Shown: positions 1 through 9,885, counted from the first letter of the stretch. The stretch: DNA of 36,233 nucleotides from Actinomycetota bacterium (GCA_016219715.1 JACRKX010000001.1:1-36233), one strand, 5' to 3'. The notes: generated from the letters alone by a model not told the origin. Translations and numbers: made by a program.

Positions 1-636
1 CCTCAGGCCGGCCTCCAACTCGGGCTGGCCGGCGATCACGTCGGTCACCATCGGCGTATCGATCACCCCAGGACAGATCGCGTTGATGCGAATGCCGGCC
101 TCCGCATAGTCGAGCGCGGCCGCGCGCGTCAGGCCAACCACGCCGTGCTTGCTGGCGACATAGGCCCCCGCGCCGGCGAAACCGACTAGCCCGGCGACCG
201 ACGATGTGTTGACGATCGCGCCGCCACCCTGTTGCAGCATCGCCGGGATCTGAGCGCGCATTCCGAGGTAGACACCGCGCAGGTTGATCGAGATGACGCG
301 ATCCCACTCGGCCTCGCTCAACTCCGCCAGCGGCGTGCCGGTCGCGGCCACGCCGGCGTTGTTGAAGGCGCTGTCGAGACGACCAAAACGCTCGAGCGCC
401 ACTGCCACAAGCGCGTTTGCGTCTTCGTCTCGCGCCACGTCGGCAGAGACGAACACGGCCTCGCCACCGGCTTGCTCGATCGCGGCGACGGTCTCGGCGC
501 CACCGGCCTCGTTGAGGTCGCTGACGACCACGCGATGGCCGCGCGAGGCAAAGATCTTCGCCGCCGCGCGGCCGATTCCCGATCCGGCCCCTGTTATCAA
601 CGCCACCCGCGCATCGACTTGATCTGAACTGTTCAC
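1..636 (-). CDS. SDR-family short-chain dehydrogenase/reductase (partial, C-terminus beyond window)
   Basis: Minus-strand translation from GTG at 636: [46 protein letters not shown]..., the TGxxxGxG Rossmann motif of SDRs. An alternative GTG lies at 639. Confidence 0.85.
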   Translation of the reverse strand, partial: MNSSDQVDARVALITGAGSGIGRAAAKIFASRGHRVVVSDLNEAGGAETVAAIEQAGGEAVFVSADVARDEDANALVAVALERFGRLDSAFNNAGVAATGTPLAELSEAEWDRVISINLRGVYLGMRAQIPAMLQQGGGAIVNTSSVAGLVGFAGAGAYVASKHGVVGLTRAAALDYAEAGIRINAICPGVIDTPMVTDVIAGQPELEAGLR

Positions 637-674
637 CACACCCTCCTCGCTGGTTTCTGATTAGGTTCTATCCG

Positions 675-2429
675 ATGGCGGCGACCGGTGAGTTCACAGC
701 GATTCGCGAATTCGGAGACCTGCGCCGCGAAGACGTCGCCTGGGCCGGCGGCAAAGGCGCCAATCTCGGCGAGCTGGCTTCGGCTCAGTTGCCCGTTCCG
801 CTGGGCTTCGTGATCGGTGCGCCGTCGTTCGCTCGCTTCTGCGACGAGTCCGGATTGCGCGAGCGGTTGCACGAACTTCTCGACCCGGTCGACGCGCACG
901 ATTCGGCCGCGCTCGAAGTCGCCGCCGCGCGGGCACGCGAACTGGTCGAGACGACATCGATGCCGCAGTGGGCCGTCGAAGCGATCGAGCGGCAGTACGC
1001 ATCGATTTCCGGCGATGACGACGAGCCGGTGGCGGTTCGCTCGTCGGCGACTTCCGAGGACACCTCGGCCGCGTCGTTTGCGGGGATGAACGAGTCGTTC
1101 CTAAACGTGCGCGGCGCCGAAGCGCTGAAGGCGGCCGTCACCCGCTGCTGGTCGTCGTTGTTTGGCGCACGCACGCTCTTCTATCGCGCCTCGCGCGGCT
1201 TCCCGGCGGTCGACATCGACATCGCCGTAGTCGTGCAACGCCAGATCGAATCGCTGCGCAGCGGCGTGATGTTCACAGTCGATCCGGCCGGGGGCGACCG
1301 CGACCTGCTCGTGATCGAGGGCTCGCTGGGTCTCGGCGAAGCGATCGTCTCGGGGCAAGTGACACCCGACCACTTCGTGGTCAGCAAGTCCCGCGCCGAG
1401 ATCGTGCGCCGCGAAGTGCAGCCGAAGGAGCTGACGATCGAGTACGCGGAGGGCGGCGGCACGGTCACGCGCGAGCTGACCGGCGACGAATCCTCGGCCC
1501 CCGCCCTGCGGGACGGCGAGGTACTTGCGATCGCCGCACTCGGCGAACGGATCGAGCAGCACTACGGCCAGCCGCAGGACGTCGAGTGGGCCTTCGACAG
1601 CGACGCAAAGCCGTGGATCCTGCAGTCGCGGCCGATCACGACGCTCGGCGATGAGACGGCCCCAACCGGCGCGCCGGGTCCGCCAGGCGACGGGTCCGCC
1701 ACTCCGACCGTGCCAGGCGACGACTCCGTCACCCCGATCCCGACGGGCGACGACTCCGCCATCCCGACCCCGCCGGGCGATCCTTCCGCCACCCCACCCC
1801 CCTTGCTCACCGGCCTCCCGGCGGCCCCCGGCGTGGCCCACGGCAAGGCGCGCGTGGTCGGCACGATCGACGATGCCCAGTTGCTCGAAGACGGCGAGAT
1901 CCTCGTCACGCACATGACCGCTCCCGACTGGGCGCCGTACCTTCGCAAGGCCGCGGCGATCGTGACCGACAGCGGCGGCATGACCTGTCACGCGGCGATC
2001 GTCTCGCGCGAGTTCGGCACGCCGTGCGTGGTCGGCACGCACGAGGCCACGACGAAGCTCGCCACGGGCGACGTAGTCACGGTCGACGGACGTGCCGGCG
2101 CGATCTACGCCGGCAATATCGAGATCGCGGAAGTCGAGGCCCAACCGTCTAAGCCCGCCCCCGTCGCGCCGGGCAGCTCGGCTCCCCCGTGGCCGCTGCG
2201 CACGAAGCTGCTGGTCAACCTCTCTGAACCCTCCCAGGCGGAGCGCGCGGCCGCGCTCGACGTCGACGGCGTCGGCCTGCTGCGCGCCGAGCTGATGGTG
2301 CTCGAAGCGCTGGGCGGCGACCACCCGCGCCTGCTGATCGAGGAGGGGCGCGGCGACGAGTTCGTCGACCGCATGGCGACGGTCTGCGCGGCGGCGAGCG
2401 GTTCGAACCGGTCGAGGCGAACCCGATGA
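675..2429 (+). pseudogene. ppsA: Phosphoenolpyruvate synthase, N-terminal part (PEP/pyruvate-binding and phosphohistidine domains); frame lost near 2390-2400
   Basis: Protein contains VRSSATSEDTSAASFAGMNESFLNV, GVMFTVDP, WILQSRPITTL and the phosphohistidine motif DSGGMTCHAAIVSREFGTPCVVG; ends abruptly after EFVDRMATVCAAASG. Confidence 0.85.
1683..1802 (+). repeat. Four tandem 30-bp (10-aa) degenerate repeats in the PpsA interdomain linker
   Basis: Translates as PGDGSATPTV / PGDDSVTPIP / TGDDSAIPTP / PGDPSATPPP. Confidence 0.85.
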
Positions 2430-3007
2430 TCGGCTTCCGGGGGGCGCTGCGCTACACAAAGGAACCCGAAGTCTTCGACCTCGAGATGGCCGCGCTGAAG
2501 CATGTGTGGCACCAAGGCCTGCGCAACATCCACGTGATGCTGCCGTTCGTGCGCACGAGCGACGAACTTCGCATCTGTCGAGATCTGATGCTGCAAAGCG
2601 GCCTGATCAGCGACGGCCCCGAACCGGGGCCCGAGCTGTGGGTGATGGCCGAGGTCCCCAGCGTGCTGTTCAACCTCGACCGCTACGCCGCGCTCGGCGT
2701 GACGGGGATATCGATCGGCACGAACGACCTCACGCAGTTGCTGCTGGGCGCCGACCGCGACAGCGAGCTACTCGCAGACACCTTCGATGAGCGCGACCAC
2801 GCCGTCACCGAGTACCTGCGACGCCTGATCCCGGAGGCCCGCCGCTCGGGGCTGAAGACCTCTATCTGCGGACAGGCACCGAGCGTGCATCCCGAGTACG
2901 CCGAGCTACTGGTCGAGGCCGGCATCGACGCGATCTCGGTCAGCGTCGATGCCGTCGATCGCGCGCGCGGTCTGATCGCCGCCGCCGAAGCGCGCTTCGC
3001 CCGCTGA
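2426..3007 (+). pseudogene. ppsA: Phosphoenolpyruvate synthase, C-terminal PEP-utilising TIM-barrel fragment
   Basis: MIGFRGALRYTKEPEVFDLE...VMLPFVRT...GTNDLTQLLLGADRD...SICGQAPSVHPEYAELLVEAGIDAISVSVDAV; same-frame codons upstream of the ATG read GERFEPVEANP, so the frame originally continued from upstream. Confidence 0.85.
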
Positions 3008-3034
3008 GCAGCCTGCCGCGCGCGGGCGATAACT

Positions 3035-3055
3035 CATACCTCAGCGCTAGGATTT
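3035..3055 (+). promoter_or_regulatory. Putative promoter/operator of the Rrf2-suf operon (CATACCTCAGCGCTAGGATTT)
   Basis: 21-bp motif, 17/21 identical to CATACCTACGGACTAGGATTT in the fbp intergenic region; contains TAGGAT as a possible -10 just upstream of the ATG at 3063. Confidence 0.45.
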
Positions 3056-3062
3056 ACTCATC

Positions 3063-3548
3063 ATGATGTTCTCAACGAGAGCGGAGTACGGCGTGCGCGT
3101 GATGGTCGCGCTCGCGGCCGAGCAGGCAAAGGACGAGAGCTACCCCAGCTCGCTCGCCCAGATCGCCGAGGCCAACGGCCTGCCGTTCGCCTACCTCGAG
3201 CACCTCGCGGCGCGCCTCAAGAAGGCGCAGCTCGTCGAGAGCCGGCGCGGACCGCGCGGCGGCTACCTGCTCGCCCGCCCGGCCTCCGAGATCTCGATGG
3301 CCGAGATCGTCGAAGCCCTGGAGGGCCAGATCGCCCCGATCGAGTGCATCAGCGCAACCGACGAAGGCGATGTTGTCTGCGCCCGCGAGGGCGACGCAAG
3401 CGTCGGCTGTCCGACGAAGATCCTCTGGACCCGCGTCCAGGGATCGATCGTGCGCACGCTCAACGAAATGACGCTGGCCGACCTGACCGCCGCCAACGAC
3501 CGTGCATCGGCCCGGCTCGGCGACACGGCCGACGTCGTCGTCGCCTGA
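3063..3548 (+). CDS. Rrf2-family transcriptional regulator (IscR/SufR-like, Cys-containing)
   Basis: MMFSTRAEYGVRVMVALA... wHTH with GGYLLARPASEISMAEIVEALEG; cysteines in ECISATDEGDVVCAREGDASVGC; directly upstream of suf genes. Confidence 0.88.
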   Translation: MMFSTRAEYGVRVMVALAAEQAKDESYPSSLAQIAEANGLPFAYLEHLAARLKKAQLVESRRGPRGGYLLARPASEISMAEIVEALEGQIAPIECISATDEGDVVCAREGDASVGCPTKILWTRVQGSIVRTLNEMTLADLTAANDRASARLGDTADVVVA

Positions 3549-3629
3549 CCGTCGTCGCGACACCCCGGCCTCAGCCCGTCACCAACGACTTTCACCACCG
3601 ACCCCCACATAACCAGGAGCTACAAGCAG

Positions 3630-4385
3630 ATGGCAGACCTCGAAATCATCAACCTTCACGTGCGCACCGAGGAGCGCGAGATCCTGCACGGCGTCAGCCT
3701 GCAGGTCAACAAAGGTGAGACACACGCCCTGATGGGCCCCAACGGCAGCGGCAAGTCGACCCTGGCGAACGTTCTGATGGGCAACGACACCTACGAGGTC
3801 ACCGAGGGCCAGATCATCTTCAACGGCGAAGACATCACCGAGGAAGACCCCGAGAAGCGCTCGCAGGCCGGCCTCTTCCTGGCCTTCCAGTACCCGGCCG
3901 TCGTGCCTGGCGTCTCGGTCGCCAACTTCCTGCGCCTGGCGATCAACGCCCACCGCGACGAGCCGATCAACGTCAAGGAGTTCCGCGACCGGCTCAAGGA
4001 GAACATGGACCTGCTGAAAGTCCCGCGCGAGTTCACCAGCCGTTACCTCAACGACGGTTTCTCCGGCGGCGAGAAGAAGCGCGCCGAGATCCTGCAGATG
4101 GCGATGCTCGACCCGCAGATCGCGGTGCTCGACGAAACCGACTCGGGCCTCGACATCGACGCCCTCAGGGTCGTTAGCGAAGGTGTCAACGCACTGCGCG
4201 AGCGCGGCATGGGCAGTCTGATCATCACCCATTACCAGCGCATCCTCGACTACATCAAGCCCGACTTCGTGCACATCCTGCTGGAGGGCCGGATCGTCGA
4301 AGAAGGCGGCCCTGAACTGGTCGCCAAGCTCGAAGAGCACGGCTACGACTGGATCCGCGAGGAGGTGGCTTCGCGTGCCGGCTAG
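3630..4385 (+). CDS. sufC: Fe-S cluster assembly ATPase SufC
   Basis: ABC ATPase with Walker A GPNGSGKST, FSGGEKKRAEILQMAMLDPQIAVLDETDSGLDIDAL, typical of SufC. Confidence 0.95.
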   Translation: MADLEIINLHVRTEEREILHGVSLQVNKGETHALMGPNGSGKSTLANVLMGNDTYEVTEGQIIFNGEDITEEDPEKRSQAGLFLAFQYPAVVPGVSVANFLRLAINAHRDEPINVKEFRDRLKENMDLLKVPREFTSRYLNDGFSGGEKKRAEILQMAMLDPQIAVLDETDSGLDIDALRVVSEGVNALRERGMGSLIITHYQRILDYIKPDFVHILLEGRIVEEGGPELVAKLEEHGYDWIREEVASRAG

Positions 4386-5688
4386 CGACGACGCAACCAC
4401 CGCACCGGCCACGATCGCGGCCGACCGCGCGGCGGCTCTCGAGATCTTCGAGAAGACCGAGCTGCCGACGTGGCGGCGTGGCGGATTCTGGACGACCACC
4501 CTGCGCGACCTGAAGTTCGACGAACTTGGGCCCCGCGAGTACCCGGCCGTTTCGAGTCGCGACGAGCTGCCACAGGTCGTGCGCGACGCACTCGGAGATG
4601 AGCAGTTCGCCGGCCTGATCGTGCAGCGCGGCGCCAGCGTGATCTACAGCGAGGTCGCCGACGACCTTCCCGCAGGCGTCATCGCCTGCACGCTTGAGCA
4701 AGCCATGGCCGACCACGGCGAGTTGACCACGAAGTACTACGCCAAGCGCATCGGTCACGGCGAGGGCAAGTTCACGGCCGCCAATGCCGCGCTCTGGAGC
4801 GGCGGAGCGTTCTTCTATGTGCCCGCGAACACCGAGGTCGAGAAGCCGTTCCAAGTCGTCAACGTGATCGACGAGCCCGGCGTGGCGCAGTACGGCCGCA
4901 CCCTGGCGATCGTCGACACCAGCGGCAAGGGAATCTTTCGCGAATACAACCTCGCCCCCGACATCGAGGGCCAGGCGCTGCACAGCGGCGCCACTGAGAT
5001 CTTCGTCGAGCCAAACGGATGGGCGAAGGTCAAGACCTTCCAGGATTGGGGCTCCGGCGAGGTCTACGACATCTCCACGAAGCGCGTCGCGATCGCCCGC
5101 GATGCACACGCACGCTGGTTCCCGATCCATCTCGGCGGCCACCTGACCAAGCAGACGCTCGACATCGTCACCGCCGACCGCGGCGCGGACATGCGCCACA
5201 ACGGTCTCTACTTCACACAAGGCGACGAGCTACTCGACCTGTTCACGACCGACCTGCACGAGAGCGGCGACACGACGGGCGACACAGTCTGGAAGGGCGC
5301 CGCGACCGGCAAATCGAAGGCCAGCTACGAGGGTCTGATCGAGATTCGCGAAGGCTGCCAGAACAGCCACACATACCTACAGACGCACACCCTGATGCTC
5401 AGCAAGGACGCGAAGGTCGACGCGATCCCTTCGCTGATCGTGAAGACCGACGATGTCTCCGCCTCGCACGGCGGCACTGTCGGCGAGGTCGACGAGCACC
5501 AGGTCTTCTACATGCGCACGCGCGGCATCAGCCGCCAGGACGCGATCCGCATCCTCGTCGAAGGCTTCTTCGAGCCAGTCATCGAGCAGTTCGAAGACGA
5601 GGCGCTCGAAACGCTGGTGCGCGAACGCATCCAGGGCAAGCTGGCCGAGGCGAGCGACGACATCGCCTCCTACGCCGCTACCAAGTGA
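4375..5688 (+). CDS. sufD: Fe-S cluster assembly protein SufD
   Basis: SufBD core: LWSGGAFFYVPANTEVEKPFQV..., C-terminal YMRTRGISRQDAIRILVEGFFEPVIEQF; overlaps the sufC end. Confidence 0.92.
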   Translation: MPASDDATTAPATIAADRAAALEIFEKTELPTWRRGGFWTTTLRDLKFDELGPREYPAVSSRDELPQVVRDALGDEQFAGLIVQRGASVIYSEVADDLPAGVIACTLEQAMADHGELTTKYYAKRIGHGEGKFTAANAALWSGGAFFYVPANTEVEKPFQVVNVIDEPGVAQYGRTLAIVDTSGKGIFREYNLAPDIEGQALHSGATEIFVEPNGWAKVKTFQDWGSGEVYDISTKRVAIARDAHARWFPIHLGGHLTKQTLDIVTADRGADMRHNGLYFTQGDELLDLFTTDLHESGDTTGDTVWKGAATGKSKASYEGLIEIREGCQNSHTYLQTHTLMLSKDAKVDAIPSLIVKTDDVSASHGGTVGEVDEHQVFYMRTRGISRQDAIRILVEGFFEPVIEQFEDEALETLVRERIQGKLAEASDDIASYAATK

Positions 5689-5698
5689 GCTGAGCGAG

Positions 5699-6961
5699 AT
5701 GACTGAGCAAGCCGTCCACGCACCCGCCAGTCTCGCGCAGCGGGTGCGTGGCGACTTCCCGATCCTCGCCCAGGAGCAAGACGGCAAGCGCCTGGTTTAC
5801 CTAGACAGCGCGGCCACCGGTCAGAAGCCGTCGTCGGTGATCGACGCGATCGACTCGTTCTACCGCAACAGCAACGCCCCGATCCACCGCAGCACCTATG
5901 CGCTGGCCGAAAGCTCGACGCAACTCTTCGAAGGCGCGCGCGAGCGGATCGCGGCGTTCATGGGCGCCACGACCGAGACGACGATCTTCACGCGCAACGC
6001 CACCGAGGCGATCAACCTCGTCGCCCACGCGTGGGGCCGCGACCCGCGGACAGGCAACATCGGCGAGGGCGACGTCGTGCTCGTAACCGAGATGGAGCAC
6101 CACAGCAACATCGTGCCGTGGCAGATGCTCTGCCGCGACACCGGCGCGACGCTCGATTATGTGAAGATCACAGACGACGGACTACTCGACGCCGACGACC
6201 TGGCAGCCAAGCTCGCCGGCGGAAACGTGAAGCTCTTCGCCGTCGCCCACATCTCAAACGTGCTCGGCACGGTCAACGACGTCAAGGCGCTGGTCGCCCA
6301 GGCGCGGGCCGCCGGCGCGACAGTGCTGATCGACGGCTCCCAGGCCGTGCCGCAGATGCCTGTGAACGTCGCCGAGATCGACGCGGACTTCTACGTCTGG
6401 ACCGGCCACAAGGCCTACGGCCCGACCGGGATCGGCGTATTGCACGGCCGGCGCGAGCTGCTGGCCACGATGCGCCCGTGGCTCGGCGGCGGCGACATGA
6501 TCAAGGTCGTCAACTGGAACGATTCGAGCTACAACGACCTGCCCTGGAAGTTCGAGGCCGGCACGTCGGCAGTCGCCGAGGCCGTCGGCCTGGGAGCGGC
6601 GATCGACTTCATCGCCGAACTCGGCTCCGAGAACATCCGCGCCCACGAGCACGCGCTGGTCGAGAACGCCCTGCCGCGGCTGGCCGAGATCCCCGGATTG
6701 ACAGTCGTCGGCCCCGGCGCCGAGGCGCGCGGCGGCGTGATCTCGTTCACGCTCGACGGCATGCACCCGCACGACGTCGGCGAGCTGCTCGGCCGCGAGA
6801 ACGTCTGCGTGCGCACAGGGCACCACTGCGCCCAGCCGCTGATGCGCAGACTCGGCATCCCGGCCACCGCTCGCGCAAGCTTTGCCTGCTTCAACGACAC
6901 CGACGACGTCGACGCGCTCATCGAAGCGCTGCACAAGGCGCGTAAGGTTTTCGGTCTGTAG
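5699..6961 (+). CDS. sufS: Cysteine desulfurase SufS
   Basis: From ATG 5699: VYLDSAATGQKPSSVIDAI...WTGHKAYGPTGIGVLHGRRELL (PLP Lys), CVRTGHHCAQPLMRRLG. The longer ORF start at 5453 overlaps sufD. Confidence 0.94.
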   Translation: MTEQAVHAPASLAQRVRGDFPILAQEQDGKRLVYLDSAATGQKPSSVIDAIDSFYRNSNAPIHRSTYALAESSTQLFEGARERIAAFMGATTETTIFTRNATEAINLVAHAWGRDPRTGNIGEGDVVLVTEMEHHSNIVPWQMLCRDTGATLDYVKITDDGLLDADDLAAKLAGGNVKLFAVAHISNVLGTVNDVKALVAQARAAGATVLIDGSQAVPQMPVNVAEIDADFYVWTGHKAYGPTGIGVLHGRRELLATMRPWLGGGDMIKVVNWNDSSYNDLPWKFEAGTSAVAEAVGLGAAIDFIAELGSENIRAHEHALVENALPRLAEIPGLTVVGPGAEARGGVISFTLDGMHPHDVGELLGRENVCVRTGHHCAQPLMRRLGIPATARASFACFNDTDDVDALIEALHKARKVFGL

Positions 6962-7348
6962 ATGATGGACGAGCTCTACCGCGACTACATCCTCGAGCAC
7001 TACAAGGAGCCACACCACTTCGGCGAGCTCGAGAACCCCGACATGCAGGCGCACGACGTCAACCCGCTCTGCGGCGACGAACTCGGCGTGCACCTGAAGG
7101 TCGACGAGAGCGGCACGATCACCGACCTCGCCTTCCACGGCAAGGGCTGCGCGATCAGCCAGGCCAGCGCCTCGATCGCCAGCGAAGAACTGATCGGCAT
7201 GAAGGTCGACGACGTCGCCAAGCTCGACGCCGACTGGTTGATCGACCTGCTTGGAATCGAGATATCACCGACGCGGCGCAAGTGCGCCCTGCTGAATCTG
7301 AAGGTCATGCGCGGTGCCGTCACCGGCGACGCCAGCTGGCCCGAGTAA
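6962..7348 (+). CDS. sufU: SufU-like Fe-S assembly / sulfur-transfer protein
   Basis: NPLCGDELGVHLKV...FHGKGCAISQASAS...RRKCALLNLKVMRGAV, three conserved Cys regions of the SufU/IscU fold. Confidence 0.93.
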   Translation: MMDELYRDYILEHYKEPHHFGELENPDMQAHDVNPLCGDELGVHLKVDESGTITDLAFHGKGCAISQASASIASEELIGMKVDDVAKLDADWLIDLLGIEISPTRRKCALLNLKVMRGAVTGDASWPE

Positions 7349-7367
7349 CAACCGGCGAGCACAGCGT

Positions 7368-7808
7368 ATGTCCGTCCCGGCACCGTTCGTCCACCGCATT
7401 CGCATCCGCTACGCCGAATGCGACATGCAGGGCATCGTCTTCAACGCCAACTGGTTCGCGCTGTTCGACGACACCGTCGGCGCGCTGTGGCGCGAGCGAC
7501 TCGGCGGCTACGACCAGATCGGCGATCAGGGCATCCAGATCGTCGTCGCCGAGACCGGCGCGCGATTTCGCGGCGCAGCACGGGTCGAAGACGTGATCGA
7601 CTTCAACCTCGTCGTCGCACGCGTCGGCGACCGCTCGATGCGCGTCGAGATCGCGGCCCTGCGTGAGAACGACGGGACCGGCGAGAACGAGCTGCTAGTC
7701 GAAGGCTTCCTCGAGTACGTCTTCATCGAGCTCGAAAGCTTCACGCCGGTGGCGATACCCGACGGCCTGCGTGCGACGCTCGAAGACCTGACCGCGGCCA
7801 CCGCCTAG
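7368..7808 (+). CDS. Acyl-CoA thioesterase, hotdog fold (YbgC/4HBT-like)
   Basis: From ATG 7368: RIRYAECDMQGIVFNANWFALFDDTVGALWRERLGGYDQ, typical hotdog active-site region. Confidence 0.85.
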   Translation: MSVPAPFVHRIRIRYAECDMQGIVFNANWFALFDDTVGALWRERLGGYDQIGDQGIQIVVAETGARFRGAARVEDVIDFNLVVARVGDRSMRVEIAALRENDGTGENELLVEGFLEYVFIELESFTPVAIPDGLRATLEDLTAATA

Positions 7809-7882
7809 CCCTCTGCCGACGCCGCCTCTCGCTGCCCGATGACATCGGCGCCCGCGGCAGCCGGTGCCTCGACGCCGCTTAT

Positions 7883-7895
7883 TGAACTTCGTTCA
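7883..7895. promoter_or_regulatory. Inverted repeat TGAAC-TTC-GTTCA upstream of the accessory cluster
   Basis: Perfect 5-bp arms with 3-nt spacer in an AT-rich intergenic region. Confidence 0.35.
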
Positions 7896-8023
7896 TTTTC
7901 GACTCCGAATTGCGTTTCCGACGCGCCGAACAATTCCGACTTTCTCCCTCGGAAACCGCTTTGCCATGGGATAACCGCATTCCTACGGCGCTGTAAATCT
8001 TGTCTTTTTTACGTCACAAATCT

Positions 8024-8033
8024 ATGTAACATC
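8024..8033 (+). promoter_or_regulatory. Candidate operator ATGTAACATC upstream of the + operon
   Basis: ATGT-A-ACAT palindrome; the identical 10-mer occurs on the opposite strand upstream of the convergent operon (23016-23025). Also nested between ACGTCA (8011-8016) and TGACGT (8037-8042). Confidence 0.45.
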
Positions 8034-8156
8034 ATATGACGTCGTACCTGACCGGAAGTCACGGTCACACCGCGACAGCCCGTCCCCGGTCCTTTGTGAA
8101 GCGATCTGCGCGCGCCGAAATCAGCGAGGGTAAACGCATTCAGAAAGGAAGTATCG

Positions 8157-8819
8157 ATGTTCACGCCGGAAGAACTGATGGCCGTGGAGCCGGCCGCCTT
8201 CGCCACCGCGGTGGCCGCCGCGCCGGATCATGAACTCGCCGAAGGCATGGCGACAGAATTCAGGGTGATCGTCCTCGACGAGGTCTTTCGCCGCATGGAG
8301 GCGCACTTCGAACCGAAGAGATCGAAGAAGCTCAACATCGTCATCCAGTTTCACCTGACCGGATCTCACGACGGCAACGTCGACGTCTACCAGGTGATCA
8401 TCCGCGACGACCGCTGCGCGACCGGAAAGGAGTTGACCGAGCCGGCCAAGCTGACCCTGCGACTCGACGCGGTCGACTTCCTGAAGTTGGCGACCAACAA
8501 CGAGAAAGGCATGGACCTTTACATCAAAGGCCGGCTGAAGGTCGACGGCAACCTGATCCTGGCAACTCGACTTCAGGGACTGTTCCTGATTCCCGACGCC
8601 GATTCAGCCGCACCGGCCCCGCCGGCGACAACGGCTTCCGCGGCAACCGATTCCGCACCGGCCGCCGGCACCCCCGCGCCAGCGGCTCCTGCGAGTGCCA
8701 CCACCTCCACGTCCCCGGCGGCATCCGCCCCGGCGCCTCAATCGGCCACCCCCACCCCGGGAGCGGGCGACCTCGGCACAGGACCCGACGAATCCAAGGA
8801 GCAGATGCAAGATGCCTGA
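8157..8819 (+). CDS. SCP2 sterol/lipid-binding domain protein with Ala/Pro/Thr-rich C-terminal tail
   Basis: FHLTGSHDGNVDVYQVIIRDDRCATGKELTEPAKLTLRLDAVDFLKLATNNEKGMDLYIKGRLKVDGNLILATRLQGLF resembles SCP2 folds; ~75-aa low-complexity tail follows. Confidence 0.75.
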   Translation: MFTPEELMAVEPAAFATAVAAAPDHELAEGMATEFRVIVLDEVFRRMEAHFEPKRSKKLNIVIQFHLTGSHDGNVDVYQVIIRDDRCATGKELTEPAKLTLRLDAVDFLKLATNNEKGMDLYIKGRLKVDGNLILATRLQGLFLIPDADSAAPAPPATTASAATDSAPAAGTPAPAAPASATTSTSPAASAPAPQSATPTPGAGDLGTGPDESKEQMQDA

Positions 8820-9885
8820 GAACGGAAACGGTTCGAATGCCTCCCAGCGCCAGCTGGCGATGGTGTTCAACCTCGACAAGTGCATCGGATGCCAGGGCTG
8901 TACGGTGTCCTGCCGCACGCACTGGAAGGTCGATCGCCCCGGCGCCGATCACATCTACAACATCTGGTGCGAAACCAAGCCCGGCGAAGGCTGGCCCAAG
9001 GGCTGGATGGACATCGGCCGCAAGAAGCCTGACTGGGTGCGCGACTACGGCGGAAGCTGGAAGTTCAACATCGAAGAGGTCTTCAACTCGCCGGCCGGGC
9101 AGGAGTACCTGCACCCCGTCGCGGAGGAGACCGGCGAGCCTGTCAAGTACGGCCCGGTGTGGGACGAGGACCGCGGCGGCGGAGAGTGGCCCAACGGCTA
9201 CTTCTTCTACATGCCGCGCATGTGCAACCACTGCACCGATGCGCCCTGTATCACTGCTTGCGAGGAGTACTGCACTCGTCACGACAAGCCAGTCGCGATG
9301 ACCAAGCGTGCCTCAGACGGCATCGTCTCGATCGACCCCGACAAGTGCCTCGACTGCCACATGTGCATCGCGGCCTGCCCGTACCAGATCCCGATGGAGA
9401 ACCTCGAGACGAAGTCCTACGAGATGTGCGACCTGTGCGTCTCGCGCGTGGACAAGGATTTCGCGCCGGTCTGTGCCAAGAGCTGCCCGGCACGCGCGAT
9501 GTACTTCGGATACCTCGACGATCCGGACAGCTACGTCTCGAAGCTCGTGAACGAGTACAAGGTCGCCCTGCCGCTGCGGCCCGACTTCGAGACCGGCCCG
9601 AACGTGTTCTACATCCCGCCGTTCATCCGGCCGAACAAGATCACCCTGGATCACGAAATCCTTCCCGACAAGGACCTTCCGATCGAGCTGCTGCGCGAGT
9701 ACTTCGGCCCCGGTGTGGATCAAGCGCTGGACACGCTAAATGAACACCGCGAAGCCGCCAGAAACGGCGAGGAGTCGGAGCTGATGGACATGTTGATCAT
9801 CTACAGCTTCGCCGACGCGTTTACCCCGTTCGACGTCATCGCTCCTTTGGAGCCAGTTCAAGTGGAGGCCGCAGATGGGCAATGA
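8812..9885 (+). CDS. Type II DMSO-reductase-family beta (electron transfer) subunit, four Fe-S cluster motifs
   Basis: From ATG 8812: CIGCQGCTVSCRTHW, CNHCTDAPCITAC, CLDCHMCIAACPYQIP, CDLCVSRVDKDFAPVCAKSCPARAMYFG; NarH/EbdB-like layout. Confidence 0.88.
   Translation: MPENGNGSNASQRQLAMVFNLDKCIGCQGCTVSCRTHWKVDRPGADHIYNIWCETKPGEGWPKGWMDIGRKKPDWVRDYGGSWKFNIEEVFNSPAGQEYLHPVAEETGEPVKYGPVWDEDRGGGEWPNGYFFYMPRMCNHCTDAPCITACEEYCTRHDKPVAMTKRASDGIVSIDPDKCLDCHMCIAACPYQIPMENLETKSYEMCDLCVSRVDKDFAPVCAKSCPARAMYFGYLDDPDSYVSKLVNEYKVALPLRPDFETGPNVFYIPPFIRPNKITLDHEILPDKDLPIELLREYFGPGVDQALDTLNEHREAARNGEESELMDMLIIYSFADAFTPFDVIAPLEPVQVEAADGQ

Noticed and set aside
1101-2459. 452-aa antisense ORF opposite ppsA
   Set aside because: Arg/Asp/Ala-rich shadow ORF typical of GC-rich antisense frames; the + strand carries recognisable PpsA motifs.
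5453-5698. N-terminal extension of sufS into sufD
   Set aside because: Ser/Arg-rich shadow sequence; the canonical SufS N-terminus begins at ATG 5699.
7839-8039. 66-aa ORF in the intergenic region before the SCP2 gene
   Set aside because: No homology signal, lies over AT-rich promoter/operator-like sequence.
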